From the NCBI GenBank assembly GCA_963575745.1, contig CAUYUJ010016894.1, positions 55,001 through 119,000 on the forward strand: a stretch of DNA of 64,000 nt. Direction: 5' to 3'. The translations under genes and the position numbers were made by a program. The notes beneath the pieces were generated by a model, which had not been told where the DNA came from, did not search any database, and saw nothing but the letters and a program-made list of their open reading frames with translations. Source of the stretch: Prorocentrum cordatum. Taxonomy: Eukaryota > Sar > Dinophyceae > Prorocentrales > Prorocentraceae. Shown here in pieces: positions 1 through 10,952 of the stretch; within the stretch, counting starts at the first letter, position 1; the number at the start of each line of letters is the position of its first letter.

Positions 1-46
1 GAGGAGGTGGAGGAGGAGGAGGAGGTGGAGGAGGAGGAGGGGAGAC
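1..46. repeat. GGA/GGT-rich simple repeat
   Basis: Purine-rich triplet repeat (GAGGAGGTGG type) at the very start of the window. It keeps frames open by composition only, and no gene is inferred. Confidence 0.85.
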
Positions 47-179
47 GAGAAGCCAGACGTCCGACGTCGCGACCTCCTCGCCACGTGCAGCCCCCGACCC
101 GGCGGGAAGCGAACGGGGGCCCCGGAGGAGCCGGGCCCCGGAGGAGCCCTCCGCGGGCCCGGGGACCATCAGACATCGA

Positions 180-430
180 GTCGGGCGCGTCCCCCTACGG
201 GGGATTTTCGACGAAAAATAGTCCAAACATAGTCCAAACATAGTCCAAAAATAGTCCAAACATAGTCCAAACATAGTCCCCTACGGGCATGCCCCAAACA
301 TAGTCCAAACGTAGTCCAAAAATGATATGGGGACTATTGTTTGAATATGTTTTGAGCTTTTGGGGGCATTGTTGGGGTATCTTTTTTACTTTTCGTCGGA
401 AATCCCCCTGTAGGGGGACACACGCCCGAC
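180..430. mobile_element. MITE-like element with ~40-bp terminal inverted repeats
   Basis: The left end (GTCGGGCG..TCCCCCTAC.GGGGATTT.CGACGAAAA, 180-217) matches the reverse complement of the right end (388-430) with only a few substitutions and small gaps. The interior holds a short AT-richer segment and an 11-bp tandem repeat. No open frame crosses it and no transposase is present, so it would be non-autonomous. I could not settle a target-site duplication; ATCGA occurs near both ends but not at matching positions. Confidence 0.7.
216..323. repeat. 11-bp tandem repeat, CATAGTCCAAA
   Basis: About eight units of CATAGTCCAAA with small variants (AATAGTCCAAA, CGTAGTCCAAA), interrupted once by a short CCCCTACGGGC piece that resembles the enclosing element's terminal repeat. 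It fills the left half of the palindromic element at 180-430. Confidence 0.85.
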
Positions 431-598
431 ATAAATCGAACAACGAATCACTCAGGTCGAGGTGCTGGCCCTGGGAAAAGCGGGGGGGGGTCAGGACCCG
501 TTTCCCCCGAGACCCCTGTCCTCCGTGGCGACCAGGGAGGTCTCGACCCCTTCCCGGGGACGGGTTCTCATCCCGAGCATCCTCTCGGGAGGGTGCTG

Positions 599-747
599 AG
601 TGGGGGTGGCCCAGATGGGGGGTGAAGAGAAGGGCCCTCAAGGGGCCCTTTAGGGCCCCTCTTGGAACCAGTTGGTGCCCAAAAGAAGCCCTAAAGGGCC
701 CCTTTGCGGCCCTTATCTTCACCCCCCGTCTGGGCCACCCCCCATTA
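599..747. mobile_element. Foldback element, ~63-bp arms
   Basis: The left arm (599-662, GGGGGTGGCCCAGATGGGG ... AAGGGCCC...) is the near-perfect reverse complement of the right arm (685-747), separated by about 22 bp. The transcript would form one long hairpin. No coding capacity. It is either a non-autonomous foldback element or an inverted duplication. Confidence 0.75.
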
Positions 748-1017
748 CCACCCGCCAGATCCTTTTTTGACGGCTCTGGGGCCCGGCAAGGGCCCGTAGG
801 GGCCGAGAGAACTCGCCCAAAACCTTCTGCCGTGACTCTTGGGCTCAGGACGCGAGGGTGCCCCAAGGGAAGCGAGACAGCGAGGAGGGCGGGCGCTGCC
901 TCGTCCCAGTCCAGCGGGCCCCCCTCCCGGACGGTGAGGTTCGCCGCCGACCCCCGCAGCCACTCCGAGATCGCCGCCTACAAGGCTCCCGAGCCACCGC
1001 CGCCGCTCGCGCCGATA
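748..1017. other. GC-rich interval, nothing recognised
   Basis: GC-rich sequence with open frames in several registers but no protein motif, repeat unit or RNA fold that I can name. Confidence 0.4.
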
Positions 1018-1250
1018 CCATCCTCTCCTCCTCCTCCTCCTCCTCCTCCGCCTCCTCCTCCTCCTCCTCCTCCTCCTCCGTCTCCTCCTCCTCCGTCTCC
1101 TCCTCCTCCGTCTCCGTCTCCTCCTCCTCCTCCTCCTCCGCCTCTTCCTCCTCCTCCTCCTCCTCCTCCGTCTCCGTCTCCTCCTCCTCCTCCTCCTCCT
1201 CCTCCTCCCTCTCCGCTCCGCTCCGCTCCGCTCCGCTCCGCTCCGCTGCC
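1018..1250. repeat. CTC/CGT triplet microsatellite followed by GCTCC repeat
   Basis: Long (CTC)n with CCG and GTC interruptions to about 1212, then six or so copies of the 5-bp unit GCTCC to about 1246. The poly-Pro, poly-Ser and poly-Glu frames here are repeat artefacts. Confidence 0.95.
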
Positions 1251-1360
1251 TGCTCCCGCAGGGGCGACGAGGTCTGCGCGCACAGGCCGACCGCCCGCTG
1301 GCCGGGCGCACCCTGGGCCCCTAGGTGCGCCGTGTGCGCCTCCCCCCCTGGGCCCCCTGG

Positions 1361-1508
1361 CGGTGGCCAGGGAGGCACACGTGGTCCAGGGCCTGCCCCC
1401 CCCACCTCTGATGCTGGAGGGATCGCCCCCCCTGCGGTGGCCAGGGAGGCACACGTGGTCCAGGGCCTGCCCCACCCCCACCCCTCTAATGCTGGAGGGA
1501 TCACCCCC
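1361..1508. repeat. 74-bp tandem duplication
   Basis: Two adjacent copies, starting at 1361 and 1435, of a unit that begins CGGTGGCCAGGGAGGCACAC and ends with GGAGGGATC plus a C-run. Confidence 0.85.
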
Positions 1509-1632
1509 CCCCGCGCCCCCCCCCGGATGCCCCCCCCCCGTCGGTGTCAGGTGCTGCTGCTGAGAACCCTCGTGAGGGGTCTACTCTTCTCGTGGGAGTG
1601 GTGATGCAGCGCTGCAGTGAGCGGCGGGAAGT

Positions 1633-1731
1633 CGTCATCGTCGTCGTCGGCGTCGTCGTCGTCGTCATCATCATCATCATCACCATCACCATCACCACCA
1701 CCATCACCATCATCATCAGCATCAGCATCAG

Positions 1732-1808
<77 letters not shown>

Positions 1809-1906
1809 GCATCAGCATCAGCATCAGCATCATCATCATCATCATCATCATCATCAGCATCAGCATCAGCATCAGCATCAGCATCAGCATCAGCATCAGC
1901 ATCATC

Positions 1907-1938
<32 letters not shown>

Positions 1939-2440
1939 CATTATCATCATCGTCATCGCATCAACACAATCATCATAATCATCATCATCACCACCATCAT
2001 CATCATCATCATCAGCATCAACATCATCATCATTATCATCAACATCATGATAATCATCATCAACCTCATCATCAACCTCATCATCATCATCAGCATCAGC
2101 ATCAGCATCATCAGCATCATCAACATCAACATCGTCATCGTCATCGTCATCATCATCATTATCATCATCATCATCATGATCATCATCATCATCATCATCG
2201 TCGTCGCCACCACCACCACCGTCATTATCAGCATCAACATCCGAATCCGCATCGGCATCATCATCACTACCACCACCATCATCACCATCATCAGCATCAG
2301 CATCACTACCACCACCACCACCACCACTACCACCACCACCACTATCATCAACGTGATTGTCATCGTCATCGTCCTCGTCCTCGACGCCACCGTCGGCGTC
2401 GGCGTCGTCGTCGTAGCCGTCGCCCCGTCGAGGTCGTCCT
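1633..2440. repeat. Compound CAT/CAG/CAC/GTC microsatellite (~800 bp)
   Basis: Long runs of ATC and AGC triplets (for example CATCAGCATCAG) with interruptions, drifting into CAC and GTC triplets at the right edge. Every forward frame and some reverse frames stay open across it (poly-His, poly-Ser, poly-Ile, poly-Met, poly-Asp). I treat these as artefacts. Confidence 0.97.
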
Positions 2441-3267
2441 CCCCCCATTCTTCTCGGGAAGGCACGCGGGGCCCTGGGACCCCTCCCCCATCTGGGGGGG
2501 GGGGAGGGGGGGGGAGGGCACTGCGCTCAAGAACATGTCCGCCCGCCCATCCTGGGCCTAGGGATGGGCCCGGCCAAAAATATGCAGACATTGTAGCCCG
2601 CTCTTCTCTTGATGGGCCGATGTTCCACCCGCACTGCCACAGGCATGTACGACGGGGGACAAGGGAGGATCGGGAGGTCCGCCTTCTCCTCCTCCTCCTC
2701 CTCCTCCTCCCTCTCCTACATATGGTGGTGGCGGTGGAAATCGGCCCCTCGTCCCCCCCTTGAAGGACCCAGCCGAGGAACGCCAGCACGCGTCTCGCGC
2801 CGCGGCGCGGCAGAGTCGGCCCGCACGCGCGCTCGGCAGCACGGGAGACGGCGATGCCGAGCTGTCCCGCATGCACATAAAGAGTCGGGGAGACGTAAGA
2901 CCTGGGTACAGGGGACTCGGAAATCCCCGACGAGGTCGTCAAAAAAATGACGAGGCCGAGCCTGCATTTTGACGAGGCCTCCCGCTGCAAACATCCCACG
3001 AAACTCCTCCTCGTCAAAATCCGAGGCGCGCTCGTCAAAAAACGATGGTGAACCCGAGTCCTGGCAAACCCGGGTCGTACGCTCCCCCGAAAGAGGAGAG
3101 GGGGGAAACGCAGCACAAAAGCACGCGAAACCATCGAAGGCCCCGGCGGACTCTCGCTGCTCCGCCTTCTGCCTGCCCCCCCCCCCTCCCCGCCTGCGCT
3201 CCCGCTCCTCCCGGCCCTTCCACAGCGGCAGCTACCGCTGCTCCTCCTCCCACTCCTCTCGCACCCT

Positions 3268-3268
<1 letters not shown>
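2441..3268. other. Mixed GC-rich interval
   Basis: No gene recognised. It contains a short (CTC)n at about 2687-2716 and a weak hairpin pairing TTTTGACGAGG (2966-2976) with CCTCGTCAAAA (3009-3019). Confidence 0.4.

Positions 3269-3302
<34 letters not shown>
3269..3302. repeat. (AT)n microsatellite
   Basis: About 16 AT dinucleotides, followed by short CTCGCACCCT repeats to about 3375. Confidence 0.95.
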
Positions 3303-3303
<1 letters not shown>

Positions 3304-3428
3304 TTCCCACCCCTCCCACTCCTCCCACTCCTCTCGCACCCTCTCGCACCCTCTATTTCTCCCTCTCGCACCCTCTATATATATGGATACAACTATATTT
3401 TCCCTCTCTCTCACCCCCTCTCTATACT

Positions 3429-3749
3429 TATACATGTATTCTTACATGCGTACATACACACATATATCTAGATGCATATATGTATATGTATCCATCCATC
3501 CATCCATCCAACCATCCATCCACCGAATCATACTTACATGCGTACATACACACATGCATACACATACATATACATATGTATATATACATATACGTATACA
3601 TATACATATACATATGCATATACATGTACAAATACCTATACCTATACATATACATGTACCTTTACATATACATATACATATACATACACATGCACACACA
3701 TACATACATACACGCATAAATACATACATACATACATACATACATACAT

Positions 3750-3784
<35 letters not shown>

Positions 3785-4230
3785 TACATACATACATACG
3801 TACACACATACATACATATAGACACACATACATGCATACATACAGACATACGTACACGGACGCATACATACATACATAACTACGTACATGCATACATACA
3901 CACATACACACATACACAATTACGTGCATACATGCATGCGTACATACACACGTTCATACATATGAGCATACATATGTACACACATACCTACATACATACA
4001 TACATACATGCATGCATACATACATACATCTATACATAAACCTACATATATATACATAAGCTCATACATACACGCATCGATACATGCACACATACATGCA
4101 TACACACGTACGTGCGCACATGCATATCTGCATACATACATCAACACACACACGTGTGTATATATATATATATGTATGCATACATCTAGACACGTATATA
4201 CAAACTTATATATATGTATATATAACACGC
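3429..4230. repeat. TACA/CATA tetranucleotide array with GACA core
   Basis: About 800 bp of degenerate TACA tetranucleotides, with a purer (GACA)n stretch at about 3752-3783 and a short AT run near 4157-4172. Frames translating as Tyr-Ile-His or Met-Tyr-Val repeats are artefacts. Confidence 0.95.
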
Positions 4231-4319
4231 CACGCGCGCGCTGTACGCGCGTTAACCGACTTCGCAGTTGTTGTCAGTAGGCTTTGCACGAGTCCTGCTT
4301 GACATCGGGGATCCCACTA

Positions 4320-4660
4320 TGACATGGGCAATCGGGTAATTACCCTGATGACCCATGTGACAAACGGATTCCCTTTGTCAATTGGGCGATCGGAGCTCAC
4401 TTCCCCCGCCTCGGCCTAGCCCCCCCGATTGCTCTTCTGAATGTGGCCCCCCACGGTCGAACGGGCAATCGGAGCTCAATCCTCGCGACTCGCCCCCCCC
4501 CCCCCCCCACCCCCCCCCCCCCCCCCGATTGCCCATTTCACAGTGGGCCCCCACTGGCAGATGGGCAATTGGAACTCACCTCCCGCGCCTCGGTCTGCCT
4601 CCCCCCCCGATGGCCCGTGTGGCAGCCCGGCTGTCAAATCGATCATCGGATTTCCCTGGC
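4320..4660. repeat. Degenerate 80-100-bp tandem repeat, GGGCAATCGGAGCTCA
   Basis: Three clear starts of the word GGGC(A/G)AT(C/T)GGA(G/A)CTCA near 4383, 4463 and 4562, each followed by a C-rich tract and CCCGATTGC. A poly-C tract lies at 4493-4526, and a GGGTAATTACCC palindrome precedes the array. Confidence 0.75.
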
Positions 4661-4670
4661 CTCGGGGATC

Positions 4671-4862
4671 TTCTGACCCGGGTCAACCCAGACCGGGGTC
4701 AGCCAGGCCTTACAGAATCCTGCAAGATCCTGCAAGACCCTGCACCCAAGCCCGGGTCAATGCGAATGATCCTGCAACATCCTGCAGGATCCTGCACCCA
4801 AACCCGGGTCAGTGGGAGCCTGGCTCTGCAGGATCCTGCAAAATCCGGCGCTCTGGCTGACC
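4671..4862. repeat. CCTGCA(A/G)GATCCTGCA / CCCGGGTCA tandem repeat
   Basis: Repeated words CCTGCAAGATCCTGCA and CACCCAAGCCCGGGTCA in roughly 55-bp units (about 4719, 4771 and 4827), preceded by diverged ACCCGGGTCA words. Confidence 0.8.
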
Positions 4863-5159
4863 CCCGTCTGCATTGACCCCCGTCTCAAGGCTCCCGCGAT
4901 GGCCGCCCAGACCCGCAGACCCGGCCCCCAGGCCAGCTGTTTGACACTGGGGCCCCACTGCAGAATGCGCCAGCGACCTCTTCCCCCCTCCTCGGCTGGG
5001 CCCGCACGTTTGCTGCCAGTGGAGCCCCACTGTCGACTGGCCCGCCCCCCGAAGGGCTGCCCATCTGGCAGTTCGGCCCCGGAGTGTCAGTGGGGCCGTT
5101 TGGGTGCCGTTTGTGGGCGGCTTGAGCCGTCGGGAGCTCAGAAAAGCGAGAACCCTGAA

Positions 5160-6000
5160 ATAGTTTTGATAGGCTTCTTCAGCGCCTCCTGGGGGCTCTT
5201 CGGAAGCTCTTGGTGGCCTTCATGGGGCATCGAGGATGCCTCTTCAGGAGTCATGGGAGCCTCTTCTGGCCTCTTGGGGATGCTTGGGGTGCCTTTGGAG
5301 GGCATCTTGGCGTTCTAGTAGGGGTAATTCGTCAGCCTCTGAAGGGTATCGGAGGCGAAAAACCAGAATGGCAAAAGTCATACATTTCCCCTTGGTCTTT
5401 GGAACTCCTTGACGCTTTCGTCAGCTGTCTTTGGGACCTCTTGAGGACATCTTGGCAATCTCTTGGCAGCTGGTTGGAGCTTCTTGGGCTGTCCGGAGGC
5501 TTTCGTGGGCTGTCTTAGAGCTCTCTTGCCTGTCTCGGGAGCGTCGCGAAGCATCCTGAAGCCCATCTGGTGTGTTCTTGGAAGCCCAGGAGGGAAGTAC
5601 CAGAGGTTTGTCGCAGATGCCTGGGTGCGATTGGAGGTTCTCTGGGCCGCCTTCATGGATGCCTGGCGCCTCTCGGGAGCAGTTTCGGGTCCCCGTTGAG
5701 GGCGTGTTGGGCTTCGTGGGGCCTCTTGCGCACTCTGTGGGGGCGTCTTAAGGCCTCTCTGGGGCGATCTGGGGGCCTCAGCAAACCATCGGAGACGGAA
5801 AGGCAACAAGGCGCCAATCACTGAGTCCAAATGGGTGCGTAAATGTTGTTGGCTTGTCGGTGGCCTCCTAGGCGAGCTTCTTGGGGCCGTTTTTTGGGCT
5901 GTCTTGAGCGTCTCCTGAAAAGTCTGAAGTGTGCCCTGAGTCGTCAGAGACTCAAGGACGCGCGGCAAGGCCGCAAGACCCTTGGGAGCCGAAGCTGGGA
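5160..6000. repeat. Degenerate decamer repeat block (CTCTTGGGGG class)
   Basis: Recurring words such as CCTCTTGGGG, GTCTTGGGC and CATCTTGG at spacings of roughly 10-12 bp, or multiples of that, over ~840 bp. The reverse strand reads CCAAGAGG / CAAGACGGCC. No protein homology; open frames here translate to Gly-Ala-Ser-Trp-Gly-like strings. Same class as the blocks near 7420, 9330, 11545, 12340, 35590 and 41400. Confidence 0.75.
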
Positions 6001-6077
6001 TCCTGGGGCGGCGGACGACGAAAACCCCAAGGACGCAAGAGCAAGGAAGAGCAAGGACGCAAGGGTACCCTGAGCAA

Positions 6078-6200
6078 AGGAGGAGGAGGAGGAGGAGGAG
6101 GAGGAGGAGAGGAGAAGGGGAGGAGGAGAGGAGGAGGAGGAGGAGGAGGAGGAGGATGAGGAGGAGGAGGGAGGAGGAGGAGGAGGAGGAGGAGGAGGGG
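6078..6200. repeat. (GGA)n microsatellite
   Basis: Nearly pure GGA/GGAGGA with a few A and T interruptions. Confidence 0.95.
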
Positions 6201-6424
6201 TTTTGACTGTAGAAGCCATCTTAGGGGTGCCTCGGAGCAGCCCTGCGCCGCCCGAGCGGCTGGCTGACCCCTCTGGGCAAAGCGACTCTTTTGGGCGGCC
6301 GCGGGGTGCCTCGTGGGGCTCCTCTGGGCCTCTCGGGAGCGTGGGGCCGTCCGGAGGCCCCCTCGCTGAGCGCCTTGAGGCCGTCTGACGCTGTCTTAGG
6401 TTCTAGCGAAGATCCTCATTACCA

Positions 6425-6512
6425 GCAGCATCATCATCATCATGTACGTCATCACCATCATCGCCAGGGTCGCCATCAGAATTATCACCATCATCGTCAT
6501 CAGTAATATCAA

Positions 6513-6575
<63 letters not shown>

Positions 6576-6589
6576 AGTCGTCGTCGTCG

Positions 6590-6657
<68 letters not shown>

Positions 6658-7400
6658 GTCGTCATCATCACCGCCATCATCCTCATCATCACCATCATCA
6701 TCACCACCAACAACATCAGCATCGCCGTCATCATCAGCATGAACATAAGCATCATCATCATCAGTAGCAGCATAATCATCACCGCCGCAACCCTACCATC
6801 ATCATCATCATCACCACCACCACGACCATCATCATCATCACCACCATCACCACAACCAACATTACCTCCAACACAAGCATCATCATCACCATCAGCATCA
6901 GCATCAAAATCATCATCATCACCAGCATCATAATAGTCAGATTCGTCGTCATTATCATCATCGTCATCGTAACCTTTTGCATCATCACCATCATCACTGT
7001 CACGATCATCATCCTCATAATATTCACACGCATCAACATCGTCATCCGGGCTGGGATCCGGGGCTGGGGCCCATTACTCGTGATGCTGCTGCTGGTGATG
7101 ATGGATGGTGGCGATGATGGTGCTGTTGTTGATGTTGACAATGATGAGGGTGGACATCATCATCATCACTACTACCACCACCTCTTCCAGTACCATCACC
7201 ACCATCAACATCACCATCACCATCACCATCATCACCACCACCATCATCACCATTATCACCATCACCATCTCCACCATCACCACCATCAGCACCACCACGC
7301 GCATCATTATCATCACCATCACCATCACCATCATGACCATGATCAGTACTCATCACCCTCATCATCATCATCATCAACAACAACAACAACATTACCACGC
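6425..7400. repeat. CAT/CAC compound microsatellite (~1 kb)
   Basis: Long (CAT)n at about 6508-6655 and many CATCATCAC variants to about 7400, interrupted by GC-rich sequence at 7045-7100. Open in multiple frames by composition. Confidence 0.95.
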
Positions 7401-7419
7401 TCTCTTGGGCAATATTGAA

Positions 7420-7655
7420 ACAAAAAGGCTCTCTGAGGCAGTCTTGAAGCCCTCTTGGGACCTTCTTGCGGCCGTCCTGGGTGCCGCTTGGGCCGTCTTG
7501 GGCTTTTCAAACACTTGAAAACATAGGTGTTCGCTTCCTGAAGGCCTCGTGGGACTCCTTCTGATGGCTTCTTGGCCGTCTTGAGGCCCTCTTGGGCTGT
7601 GTTGAAGCCACGTTGGGCCATCATGGAACGCTCTCGGGCGGTCTTGGGCTCTCTT
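7420..7655. repeat. Degenerate CTCTTGGG block, left of an insertion
   Basis: Words GTCTTGGGC, CCTCTTGGG and CTTCTTGCGG recur at short spacing. The block resumes at 8018 after the unlike segment 7656-8017. Confidence 0.7.
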
Positions 7656-8017
7656 TTTTTTTCGGGGGGTGGCACCACATTCCCCTGCGGTGGCTCAGCA
7701 AAACAGAAAATTCACGACCGAGAGCTCATGGCTCTGTCGCAGGGCTGGGTGGCGCTCGCGGTCTGTTTCATCCGCTGCCACTTCCGCCACCAGCCTGCCC
7801 GACCACTGGCATCTGGTTCCACGCAGTCTGTACAGCAGGATGCACGCGGCAGTGAACTCTTCGCCTGCCTTCAAACAGCAGCTTCGTGGCACCACGCCTC
7901 CAGGCATTGTGCGCAACATACAATGCATCACAGACTGAGGCAAACCTAACGTCGGCTTCCTGACTGAGGCGAGCTGTCAAAAAAGGATGGAGGAAAACTA
8001 ACCAGGCCCATGAGCGG
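7656..8017 (-). mobile_element. Possible retroposed segment with 20-bp flanking duplication
   Basis: The 20-bp word GGGCGGTCTTGGGCTCTCTT occurs perfectly at 7636-7655 and 8018-8037, on either side of a segment whose composition is unlike the surrounding repeat. A T-run (7654-7662) at the left end would be a poly(A) tail if the inserted copy is read on the minus strand. That strand has an open stretch at 7768-7980 that I do not recognise. Alternative: the flanking identity is chance within a repeat of similar words. Confidence 0.45.
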
Positions 8018-8037
8018 GGGCGGTCTTGGGCTCTCTT

Positions 8038-8780
8038 GGAGCGCGTTTTGGGCCGTCTTAGAGCCCTCTCGGACGTCTCCCGGGCCCTCTCGTCGCGCCT
8101 CTTCCCCTACTTCGACGCGTGTTTGCGCTCCCCGGCGGGTCCAAGACGGCGGGGTGCAAAATCAGTGCCTTCCAGGGCCCCTGAACCCACCTCCCTTTAT
8201 TATTCATGTATGTGTATATACGCATTTATGCATGAATACATGTATGTATATAAGTATACACAAGTATGCACCGATGTATAAACACGCACACGTACATATG
8301 TTTACAGGACTTGAAGCTCGCTGCGCGTCGCTTGAAGCCTTGGCATGGTGCGCGAGTGCGCAGCGTGCAAATCGCGCAGAACCTGTCGGCTCCAGATGTC
8401 GGCGATGGGCTGGTCTGGGGTTGGGAAGTGGGGGGCGGACGGTCGCGGGACACCTGAGAGTGCGCTCGCGCCGAAGCCTGAGAAGGGCGATGGCACCGCT
8501 CATCGGCAGTGATGACTTTGTGTGTAGATATGTAAGCACGTAGTGGGTAGGTGGTCCCGGCGCCGCGCTATCCCGTGTCCGAGCGACGGGGGAGTGTCCC
8601 CGCACTCGCTGTAACACATACTGCGTGGCTCGGTGGGCGGGTTGCGCCGCGGGTACTTCTCGCTGCTTGGGCTTCTTGGCTGGCTTCTTGCTCACCGCGG
8701 TGGTGAAGGCGCCGTCGAGAAGGTCGTGGAGATTAATTGAGATGTGGGTCGAAAGGCGCGGGGTGTAGGGCTGGGGCAGG
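8038..8780. other. Mixed interval
   Basis: A short CTCTTGG block (8038-8090), a TATG-rich simple stretch (8205-8300), then GC-rich sequence in which I recognise no gene. Confidence 0.4.
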
Positions 8781-8799
8781 TGGTTGGGGATTCTAAGAA

Positions 8800-9330
8800 G
8801 GGGAGGCGAGGCAACGTTGCTAGGAGTCTCTGCGAGCCTTTTAAGGCTTTGTCGGGGCCTCTTGGCGTTTGTTGGGGGCCTCGTGGGAGCCTCTTGGGCG
8901 GTCTCTGGGGGGAACGTAGAGGGCTCGGGTGCCGGTCGGAAGTGTGAGGTGCAGGGGGTTGCGAAGCTGACGGTGGGGCCTCGTGGGAGCGTCTTGGGCG
9001 GCGTCGTGGGGGAAACAGAGGGCTCGGGTGCCGGTCGGAGGTGTGAGGTGCAGGGGGTTGCGAAGGTGACGGTTGGGCCTCGTGGGAGTGTCTTGGGCGG
9101 AGTCGTGGGGGAAACAGAAGGCTTGAAAGCTTGTCGGAAGTGTGGGGCGCAGGAGGTTGGGAAGGTAAGGCGCAACGTTGTTAGGAGTCTCTGGGAACCT
9201 TTTGGGGCTTCGTCGGGGCCCTGGCGCGTGTTGGGGGCCTCGCGGGGGCCCCGTGCGTGGCCTCCAGGGGGGCATCGAGGGCTCGCAAGCCACACGGAGG
9301 TGCGGGGTGCGGGGGGCATGGGGAGGTGAC
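8800..9330. repeat. ~105-110-bp tandem repeat
   Basis: At least three units containing GGCCTCGTGGGAG(C/T)GTCTTGGG (8879, 8969, 9078) and GTCGGA(A/G)GTGTGAGG (8933, 9032, 9136). A plus-strand frame stays open through it and gives a protein with the same ~37-residue periodicity. No known domain. Confidence 0.8.
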
Positions 9331-9870
9331 GGAAGGCAATGGGGGCGGGGTGCTTCAGGCCTTTGGGCCCTCTTGCAGGCCTTTTGGGGCCCTCTGGGGA
9401 GCCTCTGGCGGCCTTTCGGGGGGCCGTATGGGGGACCTCTGGGGGGCTCTTGGGAGCGTCTTGGGGCTTCTTTGGGGCTTTGGGGGGCAACTTGGGGCCT
9501 CTTGGGGAGTCTTGGGGGCCCCGCGTGACCCTGTCGGGCCTCTTGGGGGCCATTTCTGAAGCCTTGGAGCCTAATCGGAGGCGGGAGCGCGAGAGGACGA
9601 CAACGATTCATCTCTCCTACGCTTTTGAAGCATTTCGGTCTCTCTCGGGGGTGTGATCGGGAGCCTCTGAAGCCCTCTGGGGCTCCCTTGGTGGCATTTG
9701 GCGCTGTGTCGAGGTTGCCGTGAGCGATCTTGGGCCGCTCCGCGAGGTCCAGGAGGCCCAAGAGGTGGTCCAAGTGGGGGCTCCGCGAGGTCTGGGAGGC
9801 CCAAGTGGCTGCCCGAGTGGGGGACCAGAGAGAGCCTCGGGGACCCCTGGGGCCTCTGGGGCCCGCCACA
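9331..9870. repeat. Degenerate CTCTTGGGG block
   Basis: Dense CCTCTTGGGG / CTCTGGGG words at about 10-12-bp spacing to about 9560, then looser AGGCCCAAG words to 9870. Confidence 0.7.
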
Positions 9871-9930
9871 TTATAATGGGGGGGGGCCGCTCATCTGTGT
9901 CAGCTTCCAGCTGCCTGGTGTGAGATAATG

Positions 9931-9985
9931 TATCTCTCTCTCTCTCTCTTTCTCTCAGTCACTCTCCTTCTCTCTCTCTCTCTGC
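9931..9985. repeat. (CT)n microsatellite
   Basis: CT dinucleotide runs with short interruptions. Confidence 0.9.
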
Positions 9986-10035
9986 CCCGCACTGCCTCCC
10001 CGCTGGTGCCTCCTGCTCCACGCTGCCCCGCGCTC

Positions 10036-10100
10036 CTCCTCCTCCTCCTCCTCCTCCTCCTCCTCCTCCTCCTCCTCCTCCTCCTCCTCCTCCTCCTCCT
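10036..10100. repeat. (CTC)n microsatellite
   Basis: About 21 uninterrupted CTC triplets. Confidence 0.97.
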
Positions 10101-10390
10101 GCTCGCTCGCTGCTCCTTGCCTCCACAAGAGCGCCGCCGCCTCCAGCTGCGGGAGCTCCATGCCCTTGCTGGCCAGGCTGCCAAGCGCAGGGGGCCACGA
10201 CTGAGGCACGGGGCCGGCACAAGAGAAATACACAAGCACCCTCACCGTCCAGAATGCTAAGACATCGCCCTCCAGACCTATAGACACTTATCTCGCCTGC
10301 TTCAAATCTGGCGCGGTATTTCGATGGCAAGGTCCTGGTGCTATGTGTTGGCCCTCCTGGAAGGTCAGGGCACACTCAGCCACATACACT

Positions 10391-10641
10391 GGAGGCCTGC
10401 TAGATGGGGTTGGAACAGATGTGGTCGGAGAATCCTCCTCCTCCTCCTCCTGCTCCTCCTCCTACTCTTTCTCCTTCGCGCCGCATCGCCGATACGTCGG
10501 CGACGCATACGTCGGCGATGCACCGGCGCCGCCGGCGTGCAAAAACTCGGGCCCCGCAGCGCGCATCGCGCCGCCGATGCCTCGGCGATGCGGCGCGCTC
10601 CGCCGACCCCGTCTGCTCGGACCCCACCGTGGGAGGCCTCC
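10391..10641. mobile_element. Family 2 inverted-repeat element, expanded by CTC repeat
   Basis: The left end carries GGAGGCCTGC, TAGATGGGG and GGTCGGAG. The right end carries the complement (GCCGACCCCGTCTGCTCGG, then GACCCCACCGTGGGAGGCCTCC). Inside, GCGCCGCATCGCCGAT is mirrored by ATCGCGCCGCCGATGCC and CGGCGATGCGGCGCG. A (CTC)n tract at about 10436-10465 lies inside the left arm. No coding capacity. Confidence 0.65.
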
Positions 10642-10794
10642 ACACCCGGCCATCGCTCGGACGTCCACTCCCCGTGCTTTTTTTTCGGTGTCGTGCGTGG
10701 CTTTTCTTCGCCAGAGGATCGAGGAGGCTCCTCGAGGGCCCTCGCCGAGGGGAAAATGCACACGCCCGAGCGATGCCAAGTGCACAGACACAGA

Positions 10795-10839
10795 CCCAGA
10801 AGTGCTCTCGTGGTGGACAACCACGAGAGCACTTCTGGG
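10795..10839. other. Perfect 20-bp stem hairpin
   Basis: CCCAGAAGTGCTCTCGTGGT (10795-10814), a 5-nt loop GGACA, then its exact complement (10820-10839). A near-copy of one arm plus loop (CCCAGAAGTGCTCTCGCGGT) recurs at 10965-10984 without the second arm. Confidence 0.9.
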
Positions 10840-10895
10840 AGGCGGCGCGCTCCGCCGACCCCATCTACTCGGACCATGCCTGGGAGGCCTCTACA
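10840..10895. mobile_element. Family 2 right-end fragment
   Basis: GGCGGCGCGCTCCGCCGACCCCATCTACTCGG... and GGGAGGCCTCTAC match the right terminal region of the element at 10391-10641. It follows the perfect hairpin directly. Confidence 0.55.
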
Positions 10896-10904
10896 CACCT
10901 CCCT

Positions 10905-10952
10905 CTCCTCCCTCTCCTCCTCCTCCTCCTCCTCCTCCTCCTCCTCCTCCTC
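10905..10952. repeat. (CTC)n microsatellite
   Basis: CTC triplets just right of the family 2 fragment. Confidence 0.95.

Noticed and set aside
1501-2561. Long frames rich in Asp, His, Ser or Met (up to 315 codons)
   Set aside because: They are translations of a CAT/CAG/GTC microsatellite, open on both strands; no sequence outside the repeat supports a gene.
2928-3045. Further MITE built on TTTTGACGAGG words
   Set aside because: Only short 11-bp complementary words; no consistent arms or ends.
8204-9553. 450-codon minus-strand frame rich in Pro, Arg and Lys
   Set aside because: Runs through the 105-bp tandem repeat and the CTCTTGGG decamer block; no homology and the same periodicity as the DNA.
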